64,000 bases of DNA, taken from Verrucomicrobium sp. BvORR106. Its GTDB lineage: Bacteria; Verrucomicrobiota; Verrucomicrobiia; Verrucomicrobiales; Verrucomicrobiaceae. Under the pieces are notes generated by a model. That model saw nothing but the letters and a program-made list of their open reading frames with translations, was not told where the DNA came from and made no database searches. Made by a program: the position numbers and the translations under genes. Where the stretch lies: assembly GCF_000739655.1 (NCBI RefSeq), contig NZ_BATR01000051.1, forward strand, positions 1 through 64,000, read 5' to 3'. Of this stretch, positions 15,736-24,265 are shown in pieces. Each line of letters begins with the position of its first letter. The first letter of the stretch is position 1.

Positions 15736-16482
15736 ATGAAGGTTTCCCTCCTGTTGCCTCTCCTCACTCTTTCCTTGGCCGCTCCGCTTCGGGCTCAGGA
15801 AACGAAATCCGCCGAAGCCAAACCTGCCGAAACTGCCGCCGCACCAGCACCTGTGATTGACGCCGCCCTCCTCGAAAAAGTCAGCTATTTCTATGGCACC
15901 CAGATGGGTGGCCAGTTCCAAGAAATGGGTGTGCAGATCAACGTGGACTCCCTGGCCGCTGGTGTGAAAGACGCCATCGACAAGAAGGAGCCCAAGTACT
16001 CCCGCGAAGAGCTCATGGCCACCATGGGCCAGTTCGAGCAGGCCATGAACGCCAAGATTCAGAAGGAAATGGGCGAGGCCGCCTCCAAGAACAGCCAGGA
16101 AGGTGAAAAATTCCTCGCCGAGAACGGCAAGCGCCCCGGTGTGACGACCACCGCCAGCGGCCTGCAGTATGAAGTGATCAAGAAGTCTGAAGGTGCCAAG
16201 CCCAAGGCTGAAGACGTGGTGACCGTGCACTATGTGGGCACGCTCATCAACGGCACCGAGTTCGACAGCTCCGTCAAGCGTGGTGAGCCGGCGAACTTCC
16301 CCCTCAATCAGGTGATCGCTGGCTGGACGGAAGGTCTGCAACTCATGACCGTGGGTTCCAAGTACAAGCTCTTCGTTCCCTCCAAGCTGGCTTACGGTGA
16401 GCAGGGTTCCCCCCGCGCCATTGGGCCAAACTCCACACTCATCTTTGAAGTGGAGCTCCTGAAGATCGGTGCAGAGCAGTAA
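15736..16482 (+). CDS. FKBP-type peptidyl-prolyl cis-trans isomerase (Mip/FklB-like)
   Basis: 248 aa. The signal peptide (residues 1-20, ending LRAQ) and an Ala/Pro/Lys-rich linker precede an N-terminal helical dimerisation domain (~40-125) and the FKBP domain (~140-246). FKBP hallmarks are visible: VTVHYVGTLINGTEFDSS, FPLNQVIAGWTEGLQLM, LAYGEQGSP and TLIFEVELLKI, including the conserved Tyr, Asp, Phe and Trp of the active-site pocket. It would catalyse prolyl isomerisation of exported proteins in the periplasm. The start ATG at 15736 matches the signal peptide. Confidence 0.95.
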   Translation: MKVSLLLPLLTLSLAAPLRAQETKSAEAKPAETAAAPAPVIDAALLEKVSYFYGTQMGGQFQEMGVQINVDSLAAGVKDAIDKKEPKYSREELMATMGQFEQAMNAKIQKEMGEAASKNSQEGEKFLAENGKRPGVTTTASGLQYEVIKKSEGAKPKAEDVVTVHYVGTLINGTEFDSSVKRGEPANFPLNQVIAGWTEGLQLMTVGSKYKLFVPSKLAYGEQGSPRAIGPNSTLIFEVELLKIGAEQ

Positions 16483-16518
16483 GCTGCGGCATCCTTTGTC
16501 CGGCAAGAATTGCTCACG

Positions 16519-17049
16519 ATGAAGGGTTGGAAGAGACGCATGGCGCGTGTATTCCTCCCCATGATCAAAAAAGTTCACCAGTGGATCCTGTGGTTACCCC
16601 ACAAGGTTCACTGGTTTTTTGTGCTCCTGACGGCGCTGCTCATCCCCTGGCTGACCCGGGATGCCGCCAAGCCCGGGGAATGGTATCCGTTCTCCAACTT
16701 TCCGATGTACTCCTCCTTTGAGAAGCAGGCGTACTATGTGTACGTCACGGATCTGGAAGACCGGCCCGTGGCCCTGTATCCCACGTTTGGGAACTGGACG
16801 TCCGGGGTGAAGAAGATCTTCGACAACTACTTCAAGGCGGAGGCCAAGGCGCTGAAGAAGCCCTCCAAGAAACTCACGGCCGAGGAAACCCGCCCGGCCG
16901 GGGACGCCACCTTGAAACAACTCAAGGAGACTGGCCGCTACCCGGAGGAAGTGAAGAAGTACGCGGGCTTCCGGCTCTACAAGGTGGACATCACGCTGGA
17001 TGACCACGGAAAGATTGTGAAGGAAACCAGCCTCGTGGGGCAGAACTGA
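16519..17049 (+). CDS. Membrane-anchored protein of unknown function, HTTM partner
   Basis: 176 aa from the ATG at 16519 (the frame also has a TTG at 16510). A single transmembrane segment (WFFVLLTALLIPWL) follows a basic N-terminus; the remainder is extracytoplasmic, starting with GEWYPFSNFPMYSSF and including a Lys-rich helix (KALKKPSKKLTAEE). It precedes the HTTM-type protein by only 5 bp, so the two are probably co-translated. The FPMYSSF region recalls small proteins found beside HTTM/carboxylase-like membrane proteins, but I do not know a characterised member. Confidence 0.7.
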   Translation: MKGWKRRMARVFLPMIKKVHQWILWLPHKVHWFFVLLTALLIPWLTRDAAKPGEWYPFSNFPMYSSFEKQAYYVYVTDLEDRPVALYPTFGNWTSGVKKIFDNYFKAEAKALKKPSKKLTAEETRPAGDATLKQLKETGRYPEEVKKYAGFRLYKVDITLDDHGKIVKETSLVGQN

Positions 17050-17054
17050 ATGGC

Positions 17055-18143
17055 ATGGAAGCGAGACTGAATACAGCCCCGGCGAGCACCAGCTTCTGGC
17101 AGCGGTTGCGCCGTTATTGGTTTGGGTACGAGCCCATGCGGCACCACTGGTGGGAGACCTTCCTCATGAGGGTGGGTGTGGCGCTCATTGTCTGGCCCAC
17201 CATCGGGGGCACCTCCCGTTTCACCAGCCAGCCGGTGCCCCATGGCATGGCTGCGCCCGGGTGGAACTTTGCCGCGGCAGACGGTGGCAGTTTCCTCACC
17301 CGCATGCTCCCAGGCATGGACTTTACATGGATCGGGAGTGAAAAGCTGATCAAGGGGACGCTCTTCACCCTCGACTTGCCGGGCCTGCCTGCCTGGGATG
17401 TCACCATGCTCACCTTCTGGGCGCTGTCCCTGGTGTTGTACGCTCTCGGCGTGTTCCCCGTCATCACTATTGTCCCCGCCCTGGTGGCGAGCGTGGCTCA
17501 TGGGGTTCTGGGAAACTCCCAGGGAGCCATCGGCCATACCACGCAGATTGTTTCCGTGACCCTCCTGGCCATCTGGCTGGCGGCAGTGTGGGGGCATCTG
17601 TGCCAGGCCTTTGGCTGGCGGCGGCCCCACGGCCTGCGGCAGGACCAGATGGAGCTGGACTGGGCCCGCCAGTCCGTCATGGCCACCTACGTGGCCTCCG
17701 CCCTCACCAAGGTGTATGAGAGCGGCGGCAACTGGATGGCGGACACGCCCTACTTCGGGCTGCAGATCGCCAAGTCCACGGACATGGCGTACTACACCCA
17801 CCTCGTCCCGGCGGACAATGCCGTCTGGCTGGCGCAGTATTTCGTGGATCATCCGCTAGTGGCTCAGATCGCGCTCGGGGCCGGGCTCCCGCTGGAGCTG
17901 TTCGCTTTCTTCGCTTTGCTCAACCGACGCATGGCACTCCTGTACGGCCTGGCGCTCATCACCTTCCACCAGACGGTCACGGAGGTCATGAATTTGGGCT
18001 TCCTCTATCACAAGCAGCTCCTCCTGGTGCTGTTTGTAAACCCGGTGTTCTGGGTCTGGGTGGCAGGAGACTGGGGGCGGCGGCGCTTCGGCCCTCGCAC
18101 CGTGGATTCTGGCAAATCCCTGCCTGCGGCAGAGTCATGCTGA
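17055..18143 (+). CDS. HTTM-like multi-pass membrane protein
   Basis: 362 aa with about seven hydrophobic helices. The WETFLMRVGVALIVWPT start, the SVMATYVASALTKVYESGGNW segment after a long membrane region, and the C-terminal LITFHQTVTEVMNLGF helix resemble the HTTM (horizontally transferred transmembrane) domain related to vitamin K-dependent gamma-carboxylase. Whether it is enzymatic is unknown. It overlaps the downstream pseudouridine synthase by 7 bp, and the upstream 176-aa protein is 5 bp away, so the three genes form one transcription unit. Confidence 0.65.
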   Translation: MEARLNTAPASTSFWQRLRRYWFGYEPMRHHWWETFLMRVGVALIVWPTIGGTSRFTSQPVPHGMAAPGWNFAAADGGSFLTRMLPGMDFTWIGSEKLIKGTLFTLDLPGLPAWDVTMLTFWALSLVLYALGVFPVITIVPALVASVAHGVLGNSQGAIGHTTQIVSVTLLAIWLAAVWGHLCQAFGWRRPHGLRQDQMELDWARQSVMATYVASALTKVYESGGNWMADTPYFGLQIAKSTDMAYYTHLVPADNAVWLAQYFVDHPLVAQIALGAGLPLELFAFFALLNRRMALLYGLALITFHQTVTEVMNLGFLYHKQLLLVLFVNPVFWVWVAGDWGRRRFGPRTVDSGKSLPAAESC

Positions 18144-18706
18144 TCGCGATCAACAAACCTTATGGGGTGCTTTCCCAGTTCACAAAGGAGCACCCCTCTC
18201 ATCGGACGCTGGCAGAGTTTGGACTGCCGGCTGGGGTGTATCCCATCGGTCGGTTGGATTCCGATTCGGAGGGGCTGCTCCTGCTCAGCGACGAGGCCCG
18301 GTGGAATCAGCAACTGCTTCATCCTACCAGGGGGCATGAGCGGACCTATCACGTTCAGGTAGAGGGTATCCCAGCGCCAGAGGCGATCACCCGCCTGACT
18401 CGGGGCGTACAGCTGCCGGACTTCCACACCCTGCCATGCAAGGTGCAGTTATTGGAGCCCGCACCCGTCTATCCACCTCGAGTGCCGCCTATTCGGGAGC
18501 GCAAATCCATCCCGACTTCTTGGGTCGCCATGAAGTTGGTGGAGGGAAAGAATCGCCAGGTGCGCCGAATGACGGCAGCGGTGGGGTATCCCACCTTGCG
18601 GCTCATCCGCGCCGCCATGGGCAGGTTGGAACTGATCAAACTGGAGCTTGAGCCCGGGCAGTGGCGGGAACTGACCGCAGCGCAGATCAAGCTGCTGCTG
18701 GCCTGA
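18137..18706 (+). CDS. rluE: rRNA pseudouridine synthase, RluE-like
   Basis: 189 aa. It lacks the N-terminal S4 domain, as expected for the compact RsuA/RluE group. Catalytic motif II is clear in PIGRLDSDSEGLLLLS (Asp42 as nucleophile in the family's GRLDxxxxGL signature), with KPYGVLSQF at the start and VEGKNRQVRRMTAAVG as motif III. E. coli RluE modifies U2457 of 23S rRNA; the same target is a family-based inference. The start overlaps the end of the membrane protein. Confidence 0.9.
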   Translation: MLIAINKPYGVLSQFTKEHPSHRTLAEFGLPAGVYPIGRLDSDSEGLLLLSDEARWNQQLLHPTRGHERTYHVQVEGIPAPEAITRLTRGVQLPDFHTLPCKVQLLEPAPVYPPRVPPIRERKSIPTSWVAMKLVEGKNRQVRRMTAAVGYPTLRLIRAAMGRLELIKLELEPGQWRELTAAQIKLLLA

Positions 18707-18732
18707 GCAGAGGGACGGCGCAAGCGTCCTGT

Positions 18733-19001
18733 AGAATGGCCTGTGATTGGGAAGCTTGGGGAGCGCACGCATCCTGCGTGTAGTTTGCGGCAACTTGCCG
18801 CGAACGTCAGTCAGCACAAGACATCAGGTCCAACCGGTGTGGAGGTGTTGATCGCGATGGGCCGATAGCGGATGCTGTCGGCCTTCCCACCTGATCATCC
18901 TGTTAGGAGGTACCCAGGGTCTTCGTCCACTTCGTGGCCTATGCCCCTGGGCTGGGCTCTGTGGGCCTTTCAGGCCCAAATCCTCTGAGGGGACTTACTG
19001 A
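18733..19001 (-). repeat. Interspersed hairpin repeat, full copy R1
   Basis: On the minus strand this ~269-bp copy aligns along its length with 30137-30407. Order: a TCAGTAAGTCCCCTCAGAGG edge, core module with GGGCCTGAAAGGCCC and CCACGAAGTGG hairpins (18913-18977), a GGGAAGGCCGACAGCATCCG block, then stems TTGCGGCA/TGCCGC and CACGCA-GGA-TGCGTG (18766-18780). Confidence 0.85.
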
Positions 19002-19270
19002 GGGCTGAGCCAGAGTCGGTTCCTTGGCGCCTATCCCAAACGCGCGCGATTGGTCTGTTCTCCTCACGTCGACAACTACAGGGGCGCCGGATGGGAGTTG
19101 AGGCGTGAGCCATCGAGGTATTTGAGGATGCCTTCCGCCTGATGACGGGCCAAGGTGCCAACAGCTCCCACGCACTCAGTCGAAGTTCTTCCTCGAAGAG
19201 GATGGGGCTACAAGCCCAACGTTGACGAGCTTCCAGCGAGTCTACGTTGGGTACCGTCCTACGATGAGAC

Positions 19271-19468
19271 TCAGGTGGGAAGGCCGACAGCATCCGCTTT
19301 CTGCCCACTGGCTTCAACGCCTCCATGTTGATCGGATGCGATGGGGTTCGAATGTTTGGTTACGCCCTCGAGAGGGCTCCATGCTGACTGACGTTCCCGG
19401 CAAGATGCCGGAAACAGCGCGCAAGATGCGTGCGCTCTCCTGGCTTCTCCGGCACAGGTCGTTTTGAG
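19271..19468 (+). repeat. Interspersed hairpin repeat, partial copy lacking the core module
   Basis: It begins with TCAGGTGGGAAGGCCGACAG and ends with the GCTGACTGACGTTCCCGGCA hairpin part (19383 onward). It is inverted relative to R1. The stem CCGGCA-AGA-TGCCGG (19397-19411) differs from the other copies by a paired G-C to C-G change. Confidence 0.75.
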
Positions 19469-19576
19469 AATTCGCGAGACCGCGAGGGTGGCTTTACCAG
19501 GGGCATCGGACGTGCGGCGACCTGCCATGCGCAAACGCCCCCTTTCGGCTGCCCCACTCAACCCGGCGCACCCGAC

Positions 19577-22078
19577 TTACCGGCGGAATGCGCGCTTGAA
19601 GGGGTCGGCCACGTTGGTGCGCCACCAGTTGGGCTCGTCATCGTCGCCATCGCTGCTCTGGCCTCCGCTGCTGCTGCGGGAGGACCGTTTGCGAGCGGGA
19701 GCGGACCAGTCGGAGTTGTCCTCCATGCCGCTCAAGCCAAGGGCAGCCACCGTCGGGCTGTCGAGCTGGCCGGTGGGCTGGAGACCGTTGGCAGACTGGA
19801 AGCTCACAATGGCCTTGTGAGTTCCCTGACCCACCTTGCCATCCACGGGAGCCTTGTAATGACTCTTCTGTTTGAGGGCGGCCTGTGCTTCAAAGAGCAG
19901 GTAGGCGCGACCATTCTTGGAGTAGGCGTTGAATGAAGAACCAGTGAAGATCTGGTCAATATTCCAGTAGCCGTCTGGCGGCGGAGTGGTTGCCAGCGGC
20001 GAAGCGGGCTGCGTCCCGTGCGCGAGCGGGCTGGAGAGCACCGGGGTCGGCATGGCGGTGCCTGAGCCGGGAGCTGCCACCGAGCCTGGGGCCTGGGGGG
20101 CGACGGAGCCTGAAGACGTCAAATCTTGGAGCGGCGGCGGTGTCGCAGTCGAAGCTGTCGCACCCGGTGCGGGTGAGGCCGGGGCTGCAGTTGCGGGCGC
20201 AGAGACTACAGGAGCCGTGGTTCCGGGATTGGTCGTTCCGCCTGAAGGGCTGGAATGCGTTGCCCCAGGCGGGTGATCGGCGGGATCAACGGAGGGCCGG
20301 GCGGCAGGCGGCTGGGAAGCCACATTGGGCGTGGCTGCCGACTGGTGCGAGGGGGCCGCTGCGGTGGGGGTGGTCCCTACGGACGGTGTGTCTGGTCGCG
20401 AAACTGGCGGCGGATGGTTCGGTCGGGCCGCCTGATTCTGCGTGAAATCGGGAACATTGGCGATCACCACTGGCGCCTGCGCGTCGTCCTTCTCAAAGCT
20501 AAAAGACTGCTGGATTTTCTGGTTGTGGAAGACCTCCAGGGTCTTGATCCGCTTCCCGCCAGCATGATCCATGGTGACATTGTAACGTCCGACCGGGAGG
20601 GTCAGGGACATTGGGGTCTCACCCTGCAACTTGGGGGCCGACTCATTGTCGGCGACCTGCACCTCATACCGGACGCCATCAGGATCGCTCGACAGAAGCA
20701 AGGTGCCGCTGGCCTGATTCAGTTTCACCAGCCCCGAGCTCTTCTTTTGGCCTGGTGAGAGATCCACCTCCACTTCCTTAGGATCGAAGCCCGGTGCCGC
20801 GATCTTGGCGGTGTAGTGGCCAGGCTTGAGTTCAGCGAAGACAGCGGGCGTCTTCTGAGTTTGTCCGTCTATGGAGACGATGGCTCCAGCAGGATCAGAC
20901 TCCAGCGTGAGTTGGCCAGGGCGATTCATCCACCACCAAGCACCCGCCGCACCGGAGGCGCCGAGCAGGAGGACCAAGGTGGAAGCCAGAGGTACCCAAG
21001 AGCGTCGCTGGGTGGTCAGTTCAGAATTGGTCGCGGCGGGAAGGCGGTCTTGACGGACTTGAATGGATCGCGGTCCGTCTGTTTTCACACGCACGCCTGT
21101 CATCACGGCGTCAGTCCGCGCAGGCAGACCCAGACGGCGCGCCAGTTCGCCTGCAGATTGCGGGCGTTTGGCCGGGTCTTTGTTCAGGCAGGCGGCGATG
21201 GCGTCTTCCCATTCGCGGGGGATGTCTTCCGTAGCCTGGATCTCCAGTTCTTCACGGCGCTGTCTGACAGAGGGGGCGTTCTTCGCCGTGATCTGCATCG
21301 AGATGTCGCCGCTGTAGAAGGGCGGTTTCCCGGAAAGCAGCTCATAAAGGGTCGCGCCCACGGAATAGATGTCATCCGTAGGCTTGGGACGGTCTCCCAT
21401 GGCCTGCTGAGGGCTCATGTAAAGGAGGGTGCCACTTGTGTTCGCCCGCATCATGCTCAGGCGGCTCATGGTGTCGGAGACACTCCGGGCGATGCCAAAG
21501 TCCGTGATCTTCACCTGGGACTCGATGTTCACCATCAAGTTCGCGGGTTTCAGGTCGCGATGGACCAGCCGCCGCTGCAGGTGGGCGTAGTCCAGGGCAT
21601 CACACATCTGGGCCAGCCATGGGGCCAGATCGTCCACGGAAAAGACGTGCTGGTGCTGGGAGAGCCGCATCTCAGACAGGCTCTTTCCATTCACATACTC
21701 CATGCTGATGGCTGCCGCCTCGTCGTCATCCACGAAGTCGTAGATGCGCACGATGTTAGGGTGCGCCAGATCGAGCCCGCGGCGGGTCTCGTCCTTGAGC
21801 TCCTTCAGCGCCACAGGGTCGGCACCGATCACATCGGGCAGGAACTTCAGCGCCACATGGCGGTCCAGCTTGGTGTCATCCGCCAGCCAGACCACGCCCA
21901 TGCCGCCACGGCCCAGCACGCGTTGCAGGCGATAGCGGTTGAAAACAAGCGTCCCACTTCCTGGAATCTTGATGGTGTTCAGGAGCTCCAGTTCGGCGGA
22001 CGGTGCCTCGGCAGCCACTTCCGTGGGCGTCCGGGGAATCGTGGCACCGAGATTGAGCGTGTCTTCGTGGGGGTTCAT
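19577..22078 (-). CDS. Ser/Thr protein kinase with PEGA and peptidoglycan-binding-like domains
   Basis: 833 aa. The kinase domain (about residues 47-315) is complete: glycine loop LGRGGMGVVW (55-64), Lys78 in VALKFL, HRDLKPANLM (173-182), DFG (193-195) and SPQQAMGDRP. A transmembrane helix follows near 375-390, then a PEGA-like repeat (LTLESDPAGAIVSIDGQTQK), a second related repeat, a ~170-residue Pro/Ala/Thr/Ser-rich linker, and a C-terminal peptidoglycan-binding_1-like domain (PVDGKVGQGTHKAIVSFQ, GLQPTGQLDSPTVAALG). It is a candidate cell-wall-sensing receptor kinase. The FHA/pseudokinase gene lies directly upstream on the same strand. Confidence 0.92.
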   Translation of the reverse strand: MNPHEDTLNLGATIPRTPTEVAAEAPSAELELLNTIKIPGSGTLVFNRYRLQRVLGRGGMGVVWLADDTKLDRHVALKFLPDVIGADPVALKELKDETRRGLDLAHPNIVRIYDFVDDDEAAAISMEYVNGKSLSEMRLSQHQHVFSVDDLAPWLAQMCDALDYAHLQRRLVHRDLKPANLMVNIESQVKITDFGIARSVSDTMSRLSMMRANTSGTLLYMSPQQAMGDRPKPTDDIYSVGATLYELLSGKPPFYSGDISMQITAKNAPSVRQRREELEIQATEDIPREWEDAIAACLNKDPAKRPQSAGELARRLGLPARTDAVMTGVRVKTDGPRSIQVRQDRLPAATNSELTTQRRSWVPLASTLVLLLGASGAAGAWWWMNRPGQLTLESDPAGAIVSIDGQTQKTPAVFAELKPGHYTAKIAAPGFDPKEVEVDLSPGQKKSSGLVKLNQASGTLLLSSDPDGVRYEVQVADNESAPKLQGETPMSLTLPVGRYNVTMDHAGGKRIKTLEVFHNQKIQQSFSFEKDDAQAPVVIANVPDFTQNQAARPNHPPPVSRPDTPSVGTTPTAAAPSHQSAATPNVASQPPAARPSVDPADHPPGATHSSPSGGTTNPGTTAPVVSAPATAAPASPAPGATASTATPPPLQDLTSSGSVAPQAPGSVAAPGSGTAMPTPVLSSPLAHGTQPASPLATTPPPDGYWNIDQIFTGSSFNAYSKNGRAYLLFEAQAALKQKSHYKAPVDGKVGQGTHKAIVSFQSANGLQPTGQLDSPTVAALGLSGMEDNSDWSAPARKRSSRSSSGGQSSDGDDDEPNWWRTNVADPFKRAFRR

Positions 22079-22172
22079 GATTCCTTCGTGAGAAGGTTAC
22101 AGCCAGAAAGACTAACCTTCTTTGGTTTCCATGTCATCCTAAAGTGTTACGGGAGCTACCGCAAATACTCCG

Positions 22173-22190
22173 GTTCGATTCGAATCAAAC
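22173..22190. promoter_or_regulatory. 18-bp operator-like palindrome upstream of the kinase gene
   Basis: GTTCGATTCGAATCAAAC is a palindrome with one mismatched pair, centred about 103 bp before the kinase start. Core GATTCGAATC is perfect. A regulator binding site is possible; no matching regulator is known from the window. Confidence 0.25.
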
Positions 22191-22336
22191 GCGCACGTGG
22201 ATGTGCCGCTCTTTTGGAAGATGAGAAAAGGTGAACACATGGCGGTGAAGAGAAAACTCCCAGCCGGGGTGGGTGGACTTCCTCCCTCCGTCATTTCGAA
22301 GGAGGGGGCTTCCATCCGGCTATGGGGCGGAGCAGC

Positions 22337-24091
22337 TCAGCCGGCGGAGGTTGGGGTATCGTTGCCGGTTAGCGAGTAGCCCAGTACCCGGTACCCGTAG
22401 GGACCAAAGCGGAGCTTGTCCCCGTCTCGCAGCAGGAGCAGCTCGTGGGGCAGGGTGGGGGTGTCCACGTTTCCGGCCCGGGAAAAGACACTGGCGGCGA
22501 TGGGTTCCAGCCAGAACTGCCCCGCCAGCCGGTGAACACGGGCCGCCGGGACGGCACCGGCCTCAGCGCGGAACCAGGGGCGCCCGGATTTTGAGAAATG
22601 GAGGCCCACGTCACTGTGGACCATGGCGGCCTCACAGAGCAGGACTCCGCTGCCGCCTGCGCGGACGATCAGTGCCCCGCCCAGCGGGGATTCGTTTTCC
22701 TGCGGCCACTCCAGCACCTCGCGCTTTTCCGGGTAGTCCGAGGGCATGCCGCGTACTTCGACCGGGTACTCTCCCGCGAGGAGGAAGTTCAGCGGGGTGA
22801 CGGCTTCAGCCACCTGCACCACCGTGGCGTCATTCACCACGCTGGGGTTCACGGCGCTGCTTTCCTGGAGCCGGAGCTTTTCCCCTGCCTGGCGGATCTT
22901 GGTCTGGGTCCGGCTGATGCGACGCGAGCGGCCGTCGTTCACATTGGATCGCGGGCGGAACTGGGCCACAAAGTCGGCGTCTGCTGCAGAGCGCCCCAGA
23001 GTGAGGCTGTCATCTGCCACCAGGGCAAAGATGGGCGCATCCTCATGATCTGGCACCAGGCGGAGACGGAGCGTGGGGCGCATCACCAGGGCGGCTTCTT
23101 TTTCCGTCGGCTTCACCGCCACTGGAGGGCAGGCTGGGGCGGGCGGCTCGGGTGGCTTGGTCGGCAACGGCGGCGGCTGGGCCACTCGGATGGTGACGGC
23201 CAGCGGGTTCACTGGATTGATCTCCTCCGGCTGCGTGCGGGTTGCCGTCACCGTCATGGTGCGCAGGCGCTCTGTGTGAGCAGCGATGCTCGGGCTCATG
23301 GAGATGCCGAAAAAGTCGTCCATGAAGGACTTCGCACTGACAAAGCCCGCCCGACCCTCGCTGGTGAGGGCGCGACGGAGCAGCACGTTCTGCTGGGAGG
23401 TGAGCTGGGGGACGGGCTGATAGCGGGCGTTGCCTCCCCGCATGGACTGTGGCTGGCCCAGCAGGTCGCAGCAGAGGGCGGCCAGGGGCAGCACATAGTC
23501 GTGCGTGTCTTTCGGAATGGGATCTATGGCGGAGGCTTTGAAGTCGGCCACGTTGAATTGCATGGTGGCCATGGGGTCAAAGGCCGGCATGTCCGAGCCG
23601 GTTGCCTCAAAGGACGGTACATCCGGTGCCGGAATGCGGGGCAGTCCCAAACGTGGGTCCACAAAGAGGTTCGCGGCATCGAGCGCCAGACGGGGCCAGC
23701 CCAGCGTGGTGGCGGCTTCACAAGCCTCCGTGATCAGGCGGAGGAATGCCTCGACCTCCTCCATGGACAATGCCTGGCGCTGTTGGAGCAACTCCTTGAG
23801 GCTGAATTCACCGGGGAACTCCGAGACCATCCACTGGAATTCCTGCTCCAGCCGGAAGTTCAGCGTCCGGCACAGCAGTGCCACGGGCGGGCGGCTCATG
23901 GCCTCCACCACACGACGCTGACGCTCCAGAGTGGCCCGACCCACCGGGCTGGCATAGTCGCAAAAACTGAGGATAAACTGCTCCGGCGTGCCGCTGGTAC
24001 CCTGCACCACGTACCGCTGATGAGTGGCCGATATGGAGGGCAGCCGGGCGGTAACTTGGTATTTGTTGTCTAGAAACTGGTCGAGGGTCAT
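22337..24091 (-). CDS. FHA-domain protein with kinase-like (apparently inactive) N-terminus
   Basis: 584 aa from the ATG at 24091 (frame open to 24142). The N-terminal ~250 residues follow the layout of a protein kinase lobe (YRFxxx-like start, SEFPGEFSLKELLQQRQ, then LGWPRLALDAANLFVD where the catalytic HRDLKPxN is expected), but His-Arg-Asp, DFG and the glycine loop are missing, so it looks like a pseudokinase. A Pro-rich linker leads to an FHA-like segment (DSLTLGRSAADADFV, then RSRRISRTQTKI), a fold that binds phosphothreonine. It is encoded upstream of the active kinase on the same strand, so phospho-dependent partnership is plausible. FHA assignment is by motif only. Confidence 0.65.
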   Translation of the reverse strand: MTLDQFLDNKYQVTARLPSISATHQRYVVQGTSGTPEQFILSFCDYASPVGRATLERQRRVVEAMSRPPVALLCRTLNFRLEQEFQWMVSEFPGEFSLKELLQQRQALSMEEVEAFLRLITEACEAATTLGWPRLALDAANLFVDPRLGLPRIPAPDVPSFEATGSDMPAFDPMATMQFNVADFKASAIDPIPKDTHDYVLPLAALCCDLLGQPQSMRGGNARYQPVPQLTSQQNVLLRRALTSEGRAGFVSAKSFMDDFFGISMSPSIAAHTERLRTMTVTATRTQPEEINPVNPLAVTIRVAQPPPLPTKPPEPPAPACPPVAVKPTEKEAALVMRPTLRLRLVPDHEDAPIFALVADDSLTLGRSAADADFVAQFRPRSNVNDGRSRRISRTQTKIRQAGEKLRLQESSAVNPSVVNDATVVQVAEAVTPLNFLLAGEYPVEVRGMPSDYPEKREVLEWPQENESPLGGALIVRAGGSGVLLCEAAMVHSDVGLHFSKSGRPWFRAEAGAVPAARVHRLAGQFWLEPIAASVFSRAGNVDTPTLPHELLLLRDGDKLRFGPYGYRVLGYSLTGNDTPTSAG

Positions 24092-24265
24092 GGCGGACGG
24101 CTGCAGCATAAACAGTGGGCAGGCGCTGTCGAGCCGACACACTGCCGCCTTTGCATGTCAATTTGCGCGCCCTTGTGACCGGGGGACCGGTAAAAAAGTT
24201 CGTTTCGGGAGCTATCCCTGTGAAAAAGACCCGACTTTGCGAATAAAAGACATCCCGGCCCTGGG

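Larger units (their letters stand above)
18707..19576. other. Convergent gap 1, holding repeat copies
   Basis: 870 bp between the converging pseudouridine synthase and kinase genes. No gene is convincing. It contains a near full-length repeat (18733-19001) and a partial inverted copy (19271-19468) separated by about 270 bp of unique sequence. A 21-bp segment at 19059-19079 (TCTCCTCACGTCGACAACTA...) recurs with one difference at 30576-30596. Confidence 0.7.

Noticed and set aside
18970-19326. A 118-aa frame on the minus strand inside convergent gap 1
   Set aside because: It runs through repeat sequence and unique spacer with no recognisable domain; its continuity is explained by GC-rich composition.
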